Of a stretch of 64,000 nucleotides of DNA, positions 1 to 8,483 are shown piece by piece; positions within the stretch are counted from its first letter, which is position 1; each line of letters opens with the position of its first letter. The DNA is taken from contig NZ_SPQK01000005.1 in the NCBI RefSeq assembly GCF_004570875.1, forward strand, positions 124,001-188,000, given 5' to 3'. The notes below the pieces were generated by a model. It saw nothing but the letters and a program-made list of their open reading frames with translations. It ran no database searches and had not been told where the DNA came from. The position numbers were made by a program, and so were the translations under genes. The stretch is from Blastococcus sp. CT_GayMR16 (GTDB lineage: Bacteria > Actinomycetota > Actinomycetes > Mycobacteriales > Geodermatophilaceae).

Positions 1-1646
1 AGGGAGACGTCGAGTCCGACGACGTCCAGCAGCTCGAACGGGCCCATCGGGTAGCCGCAGCCGACCTTCATCGCCGCGTCGATGTCGTCGGCGGTCGCGT
101 AGTGCGCCTCGAGCATCTTCACCGCGTCGTTCAGATAGGGGAACAGCAGTGCGTTGACGATGAAGCCCGCACGGTCGGTGCAGGAGACCGCGTGCTTGCC
201 CAGCTTCTCGCTGACCGCGTGCGCGGTGGCGGCGACGTCGGGCGCGGTGGAGATGGTGGACACCACCTCGACCAGCTTCATGACCTGTGCCGGGTTGAAG
301 AAGTGCATCCCGACGACGTCCTGGGGGCGGCCGCTGGCCTTGGCGCACTCGATGACCGGGAGGCTGGAGGTGGTCGTGGCCAGCACCGCGCCGGGCTTGG
401 CGATCTCACCGAGGTTGGCGAACAGCGCCTCCTTGACCGGCAGCGACTCGACGACGGCCTCGATGATCAGGTCGCGGTCGGCCAGCTCGTCGAGCGACGT
501 CGTCCCGGTGACCCGCGCCAGGATCTCCTCGCGGCCGGCCTCGTCCAGCCGGCCGCGCGCGACCTGCTTGTCCAGCGACTTCGTCAGGGCCTTGCGGACC
601 GCGTCGACCTTCTCCGTGGCCCGCGCGACGTAGCGCACGTCGTAGCCGCCCTTGGCGACGACCTCGATGATCCCGGTGGCCATCGTGCCCGAGCCGATGA
701 CGCCGACCGTCTGCACCGGACGCGCGCCCTCGGCGGCGCCACCGGCCGCCGGGGTGGCGGCGTCGTCCACGACCTCGGCGGAGCCCGGCTCGGCGTAGCT
801 GTAGAAGCCGCGGCCGTTCTTCCGGCCGAGCAGCCCCGCGGTGACCATCTGCTTGATGATCGGGCTCGGCGCGTGCAGCCGGTTGCGCGACTGCTTGTAC
901 ATCGTGTCGAGGATCTCGTAGGCGGTGTCGATGCCGATGAGGTCCATCAGGGCGAGCGGGCCCATCGGCAGGCCACAGCCGAGCCGCATGGCGGCGTCGA
1001 TGTCCTCACGGCTGGCGTAGCGGTTCTCGTACATCGAGACGGCGTGGTTGAGGTAGCCGAACAGCAGGGCGTTGGCGATGAAGCCGGCCTTGTCGCCGAT
1101 CGTGACGTCGACCTTGTCCAGGCGGGCGGCCAGTGCCTCGATGTCGTCGACGACCGACTGCTCGGTGACGACGCTGCGCACGACCTCGACCAGCTTCATG
1201 ACCGGCGCCGGGTTGAAGAAGTGCATGCCGATGACCTTGTTCGGCCGCCCGGTCGCGACGGAGAGCTCGGTCACCGAGAGGCTCGAGGTGTTGGTCGCCA
1301 GGATGGTGTCGGGCGGACAGATCTTGTCCAGCTGCGCGAAGATCTCGGTCTTCAGCTCCATGCGCTCGGGCACGGCCTCGATGACGAGCTCGGCCGAGGC
1401 GAGGTCCTCCATCGAGCTGCTGAACCGGATCCGCTCGAAGATCGCGTCGCGGTCGGCCGGGTCGAGCTTGCCGCGGCTCACGGCGCGCTCGGTGGACTGC
1501 TCGACGTGCGCGCGGCCACGGGCCACCGCCTCGTCGTTGATCTCCACGGCGGTGACCGACAGGCCCGCCCGCGCGAGCACCTCGGCGATGCCGGCACCCA
1601 TGGTGCCCAGCCCCACGACGCCGACCTCGTTCAGTTCTCTGGCCAC
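1..1646 (-). CDS. tandem two-unit 3-hydroxyacyl-CoA (3-hydroxybutyryl-CoA) dehydrogenase, 3' end beyond window
   Basis: NAD(P)-dependent oxidation/reduction of 3-hydroxyacyl-CoA, most likely 3-hydroxybutyryl-CoA/acetoacetyl-CoA. Two homologous copies lie in one chain. The first has a Rossmann motif GLGTMGAGIAEV near residue 12; the second has GSGTMATGIIEV near residue 312. Each unit has the catalytic-His segment GMHFFNPA followed by VMKLVEVV, and each has the family's C-terminal helical domain (CGLPMGPLALMDL, CGYPMGPFELLDV). The reading frame runs off the left edge after about 548 residues, so it is a partial gene. The start is GTG with a GGAGGAG ribosome-binding site just upstream. Long actinobacterial proteins of this double architecture are known. 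Substrate chain length is inferred. Both units keep their motifs, so I see no sign that one is decayed. Confidence 0.9.
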   Translation of the reverse strand, partial: MARELNEVGVVGLGTMGAGIAEVLARAGLSVTAVEINDEAVARGRAHVEQSTERAVSRGKLDPADRDAIFERIRFSSSMEDLASAELVIEAVPERMELKTEIFAQLDKICPPDTILATNTSSLSVTELSVATGRPNKVIGMHFFNPAPVMKLVEVVRSVVTEQSVVDDIEALAARLDKVDVTIGDKAGFIANALLFGYLNHAVSMYENRYASREDIDAAMRLGCGLPMGPLALMDLIGIDTAYEILDTMYKQSRNRLHAPSPIIKQMVTAGLLGRKNGRGFYSYAEPGSAEVVDDAATPAAGGAAEGARPVQTVGVIGSGTMATGIIEVVAKGGYDVRYVARATEKVDAVRKALTKSLDKQVARGRLDEAGREEILARVTGTTSLDELADRDLIIEAVVESLPVKEALFANLGEIAKPGAVLATTTSSLPVIECAKASGRPQDVVGMHFFNPAQVMKLVEVVSTISTAPDVAATAHAVSEKLGKHAVSCTDRAGFIVNALLFPYLNDAVKMLEAHYATADDIDAAMKVGCGYPMGPFELLDVVGLDVS

Positions 1647-1736
1647 GCTGCCACTCCTCCAGGTCAGGGATCGCAGGGAAGTCTCTCACCTCGGCGCGCC
1701 CGCGGCCCGTCTGGGGTTACCGGCCGGTAACCGGCG

Positions 1737-2516
1737 TCAGAGGCCGAGGGCGCCGTCCAGTCGTTCGATCGCCTCGGGCGTCGCCGTCCGCTCGGCGAAC
1801 CGGACCACCTGGAGCGCGGCCGGGACCGGGAAGGGCGGCGCCAGGACGCCCCGGGCGAGACCGGAGGCGTAGCGGTCGAGCATCCGCACCGTGACCTGCC
1901 GGGCCTCCGGGGTCTGCTCCGCCAGCAGGACGGCGGCCTCCCACGCCTCCGCACGGGCCCGCTCCACCGCGAAGCCGAGGATCTCCTCGTCGATCCGGCC
2001 GAGCACCACGTCGAGCCCACCGAAGATCGGGGAGAGCTGGTTGAGGGCGCCCTGCAACCGGCAGAGGACGTCGAGGAGGACGTCGTTGACGCGCCCGAAA
2101 TCGTCCGCCAGCCCGCCGATCTCCGCACCCGGGGCCGTCTCCGCCGCCGCGACCGCCAGGTCGAGATTGATGTGGGCGTTCACGCCGAGCAGCACGTGCT
2201 GGACGAGCACGAGGTCGGCGTCCTCGGTCGCCCGGAAGGCCAGCCGCCAGCTCCGTCCGCAGTCGCGCCCGTCGCGCCAGGCCGACAGCGCGGTCAGGTA
2301 GCGGCCCGCGAAGACGGCGTCGAATCGGCTCAGCCGGTCGGCGTCGTCGAAGAACCCGTCGGCTGTCCGCCGGGCGACCTCGGCGGTCACCTGCCGGTAG
2401 ACCGCGGCGAACAGCCCGATCCGGTCGCCCGCCCGGGCCGCGTCGTCCACGACAGTGCGCAGCGCGGCGAGCACCTCGTCGATGGTCCGGGGCGGCGCGG
2501 CGGGCGCGACGGTCAT
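1737..2516 (-). CDS. DUF5995 family protein
   Basis: 259-residue soluble protein of unknown function. The segment FDAVFAGRYLTAL (about residue 82), a WR motif and the block LLGVNAHINLDLAVA (about residue 115) are hallmarks of DUF5995. The conserved His/Asn/Asp in the AHINLDL block could bind a ligand, but no reaction is established. No signal peptide or membrane helix is visible. The ATG start follows a long upstream stretch without homology. The gene stands alone between the dehydrogenase and a divergent kinase-like gene, so context gives no functional hint. Family assignment is from motif recognition. Confidence 0.75.
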   Translation of the reverse strand: MTVAPAAPPRTIDEVLAALRTVVDDAARAGDRIGLFAAVYRQVTAEVARRTADGFFDDADRLSRFDAVFAGRYLTALSAWRDGRDCGRSWRLAFRATEDADLVLVQHVLLGVNAHINLDLAVAAAETAPGAEIGGLADDFGRVNDVLLDVLCRLQGALNQLSPIFGGLDVVLGRIDEEILGFAVERARAEAWEAAVLLAEQTPEARQVTVRMLDRYASGLARGVLAPPFPVPAALQVVRFAERTATPEAIERLDGALGL

Positions 2517-2670
2517 GCACCCACCCTGGCGCGCCCCGGGGCGGTCGGGCCAGGGGTCCGTGCGCCCGGGCTCAGAACAGGGGTGCAGGGGCGGCCCGTG
2601 TCCCGACGACGCCCGTGAACGATGACGCTGCCGCCAGGCACCGCGCTCGCGCCCCGGATACGGTCCCGCC

Positions 2671-3165
2671 GTGGTCGCGATCCTCGTCACCGGCATGTCG
2701 GGAACGGGCACCTCGACGGCACTGGCCGAGCTGGCCCGACGGGGGTTCCGCGTCGTGGACACCGACTACGACGGTCTCAGCGTCGAGTCGTGGTGTGCCG
2801 AGGAGTCCCGGCCGGAGCAGTTGTGGCGCGAGGACAAGATCGACGCGCTGCTCGCCCGGCACGAGAACAGCAGTCCCGAGGAGCCGCTGTTCGTCGGGGG
2901 CTGCGTCTCGAACCAAGGACGGTTCTATCGTCGGTTCGCAGCCGTCGTGCTGCTCAGCGCCCCGGTGGACGTGCTGCTCGAACGACTGACCACCCGGACC
3001 ACGAACGCCTTCGGCAAGAGCAGTGACGACCGCGACCGCGTGCTGGCCGACCTCGCCGCCGTCGAGCCGCGCCTCCGTGCCGGGGCGGACGCGGAGATCG
3101 ACACCCGCGCTCCCGTCGCCGAGGTTGCCGACCGGCTCGTTCGGATCGCTCGGGGGGCCAGCTAG
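2671..3165 (+). CDS. small P-loop AAA/kinase-like protein
   Basis: 164-residue protein with a Walker A motif GMSGTGTST at residues 8-16 and an early DTDYDG acidic motif like those of shikimate, adenylate and dephospho-CoA kinases. The later [19 protein letters not shown] segment matches the substrate-lid region of small nucleoside/metabolite kinases. The substrate cannot be read from the sequence. Start is GTG. A TACGGT hexamer sits 6 nt upstream and no Shine-Dalgarno is visible, which suggests a leaderless mRNA. The stop codon overlaps that of convergent nucS by 3 bases. Actinobacteria commonly annotate such proteins only as AAA family ATPase. Confidence 0.75.
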   Translation: MVAILVTGMSGTGTSTALAELARRGFRVVDTDYDGLSVESWCAEESRPEQLWREDKIDALLARHENSSPEEPLFVGGCVSNQGRFYRRFAAVVLLSAPVDVLLERLTTRTTNAFGKSSDDRDRVLADLAAVEPRLRAGADAEIDTRAPVAEVADRLVRIARGAS

Positions 3166-3833
3166 AAGAGGCGGGCGCTCGGGTCGTCGGTGCCCTTGAG
3201 GACGGCGTAGTCGACGGTGACGCAGTCGATCCCGCGGTCGGCGGCGAGCACGCGCGCCTGCGGCTTGATCTCCTGCGCGGCGAACACACCCTTGACCGGG
3301 GCGAGCAGCGGATCGCGGTTGAGCAGCTCGAGGTAGCGGGTGAGCTGCTCGACGCCGTCGATCTCGCCGCGGCGCTTGATCTCCACGGCGACCACCGCAC
3401 CAGCGGCGTCGCGGCACAGCAGGTCCACCGGGCCGATCGCCGTCGGGTACTCCCGGCGCACCAGCGACCAGCCCGCGCCGAAGGTCTCCACGTGCAGGGC
3501 CAGCAGCCGCTGCAGCTCCGCCTCCACGCCGTCCTTCTGCAGGCCGGGGTCGACGCCGAGCTCGTGCGAGTGGTCGTGCAGGACCGACTCGATGGTCAGG
3601 ATGAGCTGCTCACCGGCCTTGTTGGTCACCGTCCAGGTGCCGGCACCGTCGACCAGCTCGTCCCTGAGGGTGCAGGGCGGGCTCATCCAGTTCAGCGGCT
3701 TGTAGGCGCGGTCGTCGGCGTGGATGGAGACCGAGCCGTCGGCCTTGACCAGCAGCAGACGGGTCGCCATCGGCAGGTGGGCGGTGAGCCGCCCGATGTA
3801 GTCCACGGAGCAGCGGGCGATGACCAGACGCAC
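3162..3833 (-). CDS. nucS: mismatch-specific endonuclease NucS/EndoMS
   Basis: DNA-mismatch endonuclease that replaces MutS/MutL repair in Actinobacteria and cuts both strands at G-T, G-G or T-T mismatches. The 223-residue protein starts with the conserved [15 protein letters not shown] and continues [16 protein letters not shown] in the N-terminal dimerisation/DNA-binding domain. The RecB-like nuclease core shows GPVDLLCRD and [15 protein letters not shown] (Asp, Glu-x-Lys catalytic set). The C terminus ends DDPSARLF; family members use such a terminal Leu-Phe tail to bind the sliding clamp. The GTG start matches the N terminus known for mycobacterial NucS. It converges on the kinase-like gene. 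Its presence predicts the absence of mutS/mutL in this genome. Confidence 0.95.
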   Translation of the reverse strand: MRLVIARCSVDYIGRLTAHLPMATRLLLVKADGSVSIHADDRAYKPLNWMSPPCTLRDELVDGAGTWTVTNKAGEQLILTIESVLHDHSHELGVDPGLQKDGVEAELQRLLALHVETFGAGWSLVRREYPTAIGPVDLLCRDAAGAVVAVEIKRRGEIDGVEQLTRYLELLNRDPLLAPVKGVFAAQEIKPQARVLAADRGIDCVTVDYAVLKGTDDPSARLF

Positions 3834-3887
3834 GGGCGACGACGCTACCGGGTGGAACCGATCGGGCATCGGTCGCGTCCTAGGGGC

Positions 3888-4745
3888 ATGACGATCCTGG
3901 GTGCACTGCGTCCGGCGGTCGCGGGCGCCGTCCTGCTGGGGCTGGTGTCCTGCGGCGAGCAGGGCGGGGCGGCCACACCGTCCACGCCGACGACCGTCGT
4001 GCCGGCCGCCGCCGAGGGGCTGGTGCTCCGCGTCGAGTACACCGGCGGCTTCATCAGCCCGCAGGTGCTTGTCTCCCGCCTGCCGATCGTGAGCGTCTAC
4101 GCCGACGGGCGGGTGCTCTCCGAGGGCCCGGTCGCGGCCATCTATCCCGGCCCGGCGCTGCCCAACGTCCAGGAGCAGCAGATCGACCAGGGCGCCGTGC
4201 AGGACCTCGTCGACCGGGCTCTGGCGGCCGGGGTCGCGGAGACCTCCGACCTCGGCTCTCCCCCGGTCGCCGACGCACCGAACACCCGCTTCACCGTCGT
4301 CACGGCGTCGGACACCTACGTCCGCGAGATCTACGCCCTCTTCGAGACGCCGCTGGAGAACAGCGGCCTCACCGCCGATCAGGAGGCCGCGCGCGCGAAG
4401 CTGAGCGACTTCCTCGCCACCGTGACCGACCCCTCCGGAACGCAGTCGCACGCCTACGAGGCGGACACCGTCGCGGCCATCGCGTCCCCCTGGATCGACC
4501 CGGAGGACGGCCTCGAGCAGCCGGAGGTCGCCTGGCCCGGCCCTGCCCTGCCGGGGGAACCGACCGGCGGCCCCTTCGAGATCAGCTGCGTGATCGCGTC
4601 CGGCGACCAGGCGCGGGCAGTTCTCGAGGCCGCGGGCTCGGCCAACGGCGCAACCCCGTGGGTCACCGCCGACGGGGCCCGATGGTCGGTCGTCCTCCGG
4701 CCGTTGCTGCCCGACGAGTCCGGCTGCGCCGACCTCACCGACTGA
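3888..4745 (+). CDS. putative secreted lipoprotein, unknown function
   Basis: 285-residue protein with a short N-terminal hydrophobic stretch ending in the lipobox LVSC (Cys about residue 22), so probably exported and lipid-anchored. A Ser/Thr/Pro/Ala linker follows and then a folded region with [17 protein letters not shown] and AIYPGPALP segments, resembling secreted beta-rich proteins that recur in Geodermatophilaceae. There is a possible Cys pair (EISC and SGC near the C terminus). No enzymatic motif is recognised. Its end overlaps convergent PPOX by 11 bp. Function unknown; the lipoprotein call rests on the signal peptide only. Confidence 0.7.
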   Translation: MTILGALRPAVAGAVLLGLVSCGEQGGAATPSTPTTVVPAAAEGLVLRVEYTGGFISPQVLVSRLPIVSVYADGRVLSEGPVAAIYPGPALPNVQEQQIDQGAVQDLVDRALAAGVAETSDLGSPPVADAPNTRFTVVTASDTYVREIYALFETPLENSGLTADQEAARAKLSDFLATVTDPSGTQSHAYEADTVAAIASPWIDPEDGLEQPEVAWPGPALPGEPTGGPFEISCVIASGDQARAVLEAAGSANGATPWVTADGARWSVVLRPLLPDESGCADLTD

Positions 4746-5235
4746 ACGTCCAGCGGGTAGGGCTGCCGGTGAAGTCGTCGTGGCTGAGCGCCACGACCCG
4801 CTCCGGACGGACGGCGAACGTGCCGTTGACCGTCGGGTCGAGGAACTCGACGGTCATCCCGGCCCGGTACTTGGCGTTCATCGCGTCGAGGAAGGCGGCG
4901 ATCCCGCCGGGGTCGGTCACCTGCCGGGCGACGCCGTCGACGACGACCGGGTTCTGCGCGTCGTCGGTCGTGAGCGTGCAGCGCGCCTCGACCGCGAGGT
5001 CGCGGGCCTTGCGGGACCGCATCCCGCTCGAGAACCAGACCCCTCCGTCGAGCCACACGCCCCAGACCGGCATGACGTGCGGTGCACCGTCGGGCCGCAC
5101 CGTGGCGCACCAGTAGTCGTGCGAGACGGTCAACCGGCGCTCGGCCTCGGCCCAGCCGATGAGGCCGCTGCCCTCTTTCGCCGGCAGCACGCCGTAGCCC
5201 GGCATGAACGGGCGATCGGCGGCCGGCTGGACCAT
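4735..5235 (-). CDS. pyridoxamine 5'-phosphate oxidase / F420-type split-barrel family protein
   Basis: 166-residue flavin- or F420-binding split-barrel protein. Recognisable blocks are [20 protein letters not shown] (typical beta-strand pair), [12 protein letters not shown] (phosphate-contact region) and the [10 protein letters not shown] strand. The cofactor (FMN, F420 or haem) and substrate cannot be settled from sequence. It is the last gene of a coupled operon: its ATG overlaps the TGA of the crotonase-like gene in an ATGA. A role alongside that acyl-CoA module is possible but not shown. Confidence 0.8.
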   Translation of the reverse strand: MVQPAADRPFMPGYGVLPAKEGSGLIGWAEAERRLTVSHDYWCATVRPDGAPHVMPVWGVWLDGGVWFSSGMRSRKARDLAVEARCTLTTDDAQNPVVVDGVARQVTDPGGIAAFLDAMNAKYRAGMTVEFLDPTVNGTFAVRPERVVALSHDDFTGSPTRWTFSR

Positions 5236-6008
5236 CAGTCGGGCCAGACCGGGCGGCGCTTCTCGAGGAAGGACGCCATGCCCTCGCGGGCGCCGGGGAT
5301 CTGGCTGGCCGCCGCCATGACCTCGATCGCGGTGTCGTAGGCGTCCCGCTCCGGCCGGTCGAGCTGGGCGTACATCGTCTGCTTGCCCCAGGCCTTGCTG
5401 GCCCGCGAGCCCCGGGTCGCCCGCGCCATCAGGTCGTCGACCGCGGCGTCGAGCTCGGCGTCGGGCACGACCCGGTTGACCAGGCCCCAGTCCAGCGCGG
5501 TTGCCGCGTCGATGACGTCGCCGGTGAGCGCCAGCTCCATCGCCCGCTTCCGGCCCACGTTGCGGGCGATCGCGACCATCGGGGTGTGGCAGAACCAGCC
5601 GCCCTTGCCACCGGGCGCCGCGAACCCGGCCGACTCCGCGGCGACCGCCAGGTCGCAGGAGGCGACGAGCTGGCAGCCTGCGGCCGTGGCGAGCGCGTGC
5701 ACCCGCGCCAGCACGACCTGCGGCACGTCCTGCACCGTCTGCATGAGCTCGGTGCAGAGCTTGAGCAGGCTGCGCACCTCGGGCAGCTCCGCCCCGGCGA
5801 CGTCGGCGAAGTCGTGCCCGGCACTGAAGACCGGCCCCTCGCCGGCGAGCACGATCCCCGCGGCGTCGCTCGCGCCGACGTCCGTCACGGCGGCGAGCAG
5901 CTGGGTCAGGTGCTCGCGGGACAGCGCGTTCCGCTTGGCCGGCCGCGTCATCGTGATGCGGACGACGTCGCCGTCCCGCTCGACCCTCGGTGCGCCGTCC
6001 CCGCTCAT
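5235..6008 (-). CDS. crotonase-fold protein, ECHDC3-like, lacking hydratase glutamates
   Basis: 257-residue enoyl-CoA hydratase/isomerase superfamily member. The CoA-binding/oxyanion-hole features are present: ITMTRPAKRNALS near the N terminus and FSAGHDFADV. The two Glu residues that activate water in true hydratases are missing: the usual GGGCE reads AAGCQ and the usual PE reads APG (segment GFAAPGGKGGWFCHTP). This pattern, with the following VGRKRAMELALTG, matches the ECHDC3-like branch whose reaction is uncertain. Its start overlaps the stop of the upstream mutase gene (ATGA), so translation is probably coupled. The name enoyl-CoA hydratase would therefore overstate its function. Confidence 0.85.
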   Translation of the reverse strand: MSGDGAPRVERDGDVVRITMTRPAKRNALSREHLTQLLAAVTDVGASDAAGIVLAGEGPVFSAGHDFADVAGAELPEVRSLLKLCTELMQTVQDVPQVVLARVHALATAAGCQLVASCDLAVAAESAGFAAPGGKGGWFCHTPMVAIARNVGRKRAMELALTGDVIDAATALDWGLVNRVVPDAELDAAVDDLMARATRGSRASKAWGKQTMYAQLDRPERDAYDTAIEVMAAASQIPGAREGMASFLEKRRPVWPD

Positions 6009-8050
6009 GCCGGCTCGGGGACCTTCTCGGCGGGGAGATCATTCGCCGCGCGGATCACGTCGACGACGGCGCCCATGATCTCGGTCAGCCCGAAGTCCTT
6101 GGGTGTGAAGACCTGCGCGACCCCCTGCTCGCGCAGCCGCCGCGCGTCGCTGTCGGGGATGATCCCGCCGACCACGACCGGGACGTCGTCCAGGCCCGCC
6201 GCACGAAGCCCTTCCAGCACCGCCGGCACGACCTGCAGGTGCGAGCCGGACAGCACCGACAGGCCCACGACGTGGACGTCCTCCTCGACCGCGGCCGACA
6301 CGATCTGCGCCGGGGTCAGCCGGATGCCCTGGTAGATGACCTCGAATCCGGCGTCGCGCGCCCGGACGGCGATCTGCTCGGCGCCGTTGGAGTGCCCGTC
6401 GAGCCCCGGCTTGCCGACCAGGAACCGCAGTCGGCCGCCCAGCTCCTCGCCGGTCGCCCGCACCCGCTCCCGGATCTCGATCAGGGTGTCGTCGGCCTCG
6501 CCGCCGCCGCTCGCGGCGGCAACCCCGGTCGGCGCCCGGTACTCGCCGAACACCTCCCGGAGCACCCCGGCCCACTCCCCCGTGGTCACGCCCGCGCGGG
6601 CGCAGTCCAGGGTCGCGGCCATCAGGTTGGTGTCGGTGCCGGCCGCCTCGCGCAGGGCGTCGAGGGCCTTGTCGCACCGCCCCTGGTCCCGCTCGGCCCG
6701 CCACTTCCGGACGGCCTCCTGCGCCGCGTTCTCCACGGCGGGGTCGACCGTCATGATCGCGGTGTCGAGGTCGGCGAGCAGCGGGTTGGGCTCGGTGGTC
6801 TCGAAGCGGTTGACGCCGACGACGACGTCCTCACCGCTCTCCATGCGCCGGCGCTTCTCCGCCAGCGAGCCGACGAGCTCGCCCTTCATGTAGCCGGACT
6901 CGACGGCCGGCACCGCACCGCCCATCTCCTGCACGCGGGCGATCTCCGCCCGGGCGCCCTCGACGATCTCGGCGACCTTCTGCTCGACGACGACGGAGCC
7001 GGTGAACAGGTCGTCGTACTCCAGCAGATCGGTCTCGAACGCCAGCACCTGCTGCAGCCGCAGCGACCACTGCTGGTCCCAGGGGCGGGGCAGGCCCAGC
7101 GCCTCGTTCCAGGCCGGCAGCTGCACCGCGCGGGCGCGGGCGTCCCTGGAGAGGGTGACCGCGAGCATCTCCAGCACGATCCGCTGGACGTTGTTCTCCG
7201 GCTGCGCCTCGGTGAGGCCCAGGGAGTTGACCTGCACGCCGTAGCGGAACCGCCGGTGCTTGGGGTCCTCGACGCCGTACCGCTCCTTCGTCAGCTCGTC
7301 CCAGAGCTGGGTGAAGGCGCGCATCTTGCACATCTCCTCCACGAAGCGGACACCGGCGTTGACGAAGAAGGAGATCCGGGCGACGACCTCGCCGAAGCGC
7401 TCCTGCGGCACCTGACCGGAGTCGCGCACGGAGTCCAGGACGGCGATGGCCGTGCTGATCGCGTAGGCGACCTCCTGGACCGGCGTCGCGCCGGCCTCCT
7501 GCAGGTGGTAGCTGCAGATGTTGATCGGGTTCCACTTCGGCATGGCCGTCACCGTGTAGGCGACCATGTCGGTGATCAGCCGCATCGAGGGCGCGGGCGG
7601 GAACACGTAGGTGCCCCGCGACAGGTACTCCTTGATGATGTCGTTCTGCGTGGTGCCGGCGAGCTTCTGGAGGAGTTCGTCCACATCGGCGCCCGTGCGC
7701 TCTGCTTGTTCGATGGCGACCGCCTGGTAGAGCGCGAGCAGCCACATCGCGGTGGCGTTGATCGTCATCGACGTGTTCATCTCGTCGAGCGGGATGCCGT
7801 CGAAGAGCGCGCGCATGTCGCCGATGTGGGTCACCGGGACGCCGACCTTGCCGACCTCACCGACGGCGAGCTCGTCGTCGGGGTCGTACCCGGTCTGCGT
7901 GGGCAGGTCGAAAGCGACCGACAGGCCGGTCTGTCCCTTCGACAGGTTGTTGCGGTACAGGGCGTTGGACTCGGCCGGCGAGGAGTGGCCGGCGTAGGTG
8001 CGCATGACCCAGGGGCGGTCGCGCTCCAACGGATTCGAAGGGAACGGCAT
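6005..8050 (-). CDS. meaA: MeaA-type coenzyme B12-dependent acyl-CoA mutase (probable ethylmalonyl-CoA mutase)
   Basis: 681-residue single-chain mutase. The N-terminal TIM barrel binds the acyl-CoA (VAFDLPTQTGYDPD, NTSMTINATA, RGTYVFPPAPSMRLITDM). The C-terminal Rossmann domain binds adenosylcobalamin through the lower-ligand motif DGHSNGAEQ near residue 550, followed by GLSVLSGSHL. Family knowledge places MeaA proteins as ethylmalonyl-CoA mutase, converting ethylmalonyl-CoA to methylsuccinyl-CoA; methylmalonyl-CoA mutase is the alternative. A hydroxybutyryl-CoA dehydrogenase nearby fits the former, but no crotonyl-CoA carboxylase/reductase is in view. It heads an operon with the crotonase-like and PPOX genes. 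TAGACT lies 8 nt before the ATG, with no Shine-Dalgarno: likely leaderless. Confidence 0.88.
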   Translation of the reverse strand: MPFPSNPLERDRPWVMRTYAGHSSPAESNALYRNNLSKGQTGLSVAFDLPTQTGYDPDDELAVGEVGKVGVPVTHIGDMRALFDGIPLDEMNTSMTINATAMWLLALYQAVAIEQAERTGADVDELLQKLAGTTQNDIIKEYLSRGTYVFPPAPSMRLITDMVAYTVTAMPKWNPINICSYHLQEAGATPVQEVAYAISTAIAVLDSVRDSGQVPQERFGEVVARISFFVNAGVRFVEEMCKMRAFTQLWDELTKERYGVEDPKHRRFRYGVQVNSLGLTEAQPENNVQRIVLEMLAVTLSRDARARAVQLPAWNEALGLPRPWDQQWSLRLQQVLAFETDLLEYDDLFTGSVVVEQKVAEIVEGARAEIARVQEMGGAVPAVESGYMKGELVGSLAEKRRRMESGEDVVVGVNRFETTEPNPLLADLDTAIMTVDPAVENAAQEAVRKWRAERDQGRCDKALDALREAAGTDTNLMAATLDCARAGVTTGEWAGVLREVFGEYRAPTGVAAASGGGEADDTLIEIRERVRATGEELGGRLRFLVGKPGLDGHSNGAEQIAVRARDAGFEVIYQGIRLTPAQIVSAAVEEDVHVVGLSVLSGSHLQVVPAVLEGLRAAGLDDVPVVVGGIIPDSDARRLREQGVAQVFTPKDFGLTEIMGAVVDVIRAANDLPAEKVPEPA

Positions 8051-8149
8051 GTCCGCGGAGTCTAGGGCGGTTACCGGCCAGTAGCAGCGTGGTCCCCGAA
8101 GCAGAGGCGGTGGCACACTCGATCGGCGTACGGACGGGAGGAGACGACG

Positions 8150-8482
8150 GTGCCGATCAACGCGGGCAGTCTGCACTTCCTCGTGGGCCCGGCCATTGCG
8201 TTCGTCGTCCTCGGGCTGCTGGCGTTCTTCATGCGCTGGGCGTTCGGCAGCGGTTACGGCCGGGAGCGGCCGCCGGCGGTCCCTGCGGAGGACGGCCTGC
8301 TCACCCTGATCGCCACGCTCTCCCGCCGGGAGTCCGCGCTCGCCCTGCGCGCGGTGCTGTCCGACGCCGGTATCCGCTCGACGATCCGCATCCCGGCGCC
8401 GCACCGGGCCGACGTCCTGGTGTTCCCCGAGGACGCCGAACGCGCCCGCACGCTCGCGGCGATCTTCCCCGGGCGGGAGTGA
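8150..8482 (+). CDS. small membrane-anchored protein with DUF2007-like domain
   Basis: 110-residue protein. Residues about 9-30 form one transmembrane helix (FLVGPAIAFVVLGLLAFFM). A soluble domain follows with an SRRESALALRAVLSDAGI helix and a VLVFPEDAERARTLA helix, the layout of DUF2007-type putative signal-transducing proteins. No catalytic residue is seen. GTG start with a good GGGAGGAG ribosome-binding site. It is transcribed toward murA, ending 1 nt before the murA stop. Domain assignment is tentative and function unknown. Confidence 0.7.
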   Translation: MPINAGSLHFLVGPAIAFVVLGLLAFFMRWAFGSGYGRERPPAVPAEDGLLTLIATLSRRESALALRAVLSDAGIRSTIRIPAPHRADVLVFPEDAERARTLAAIFPGRE

Positions 8483-8483
8483 C

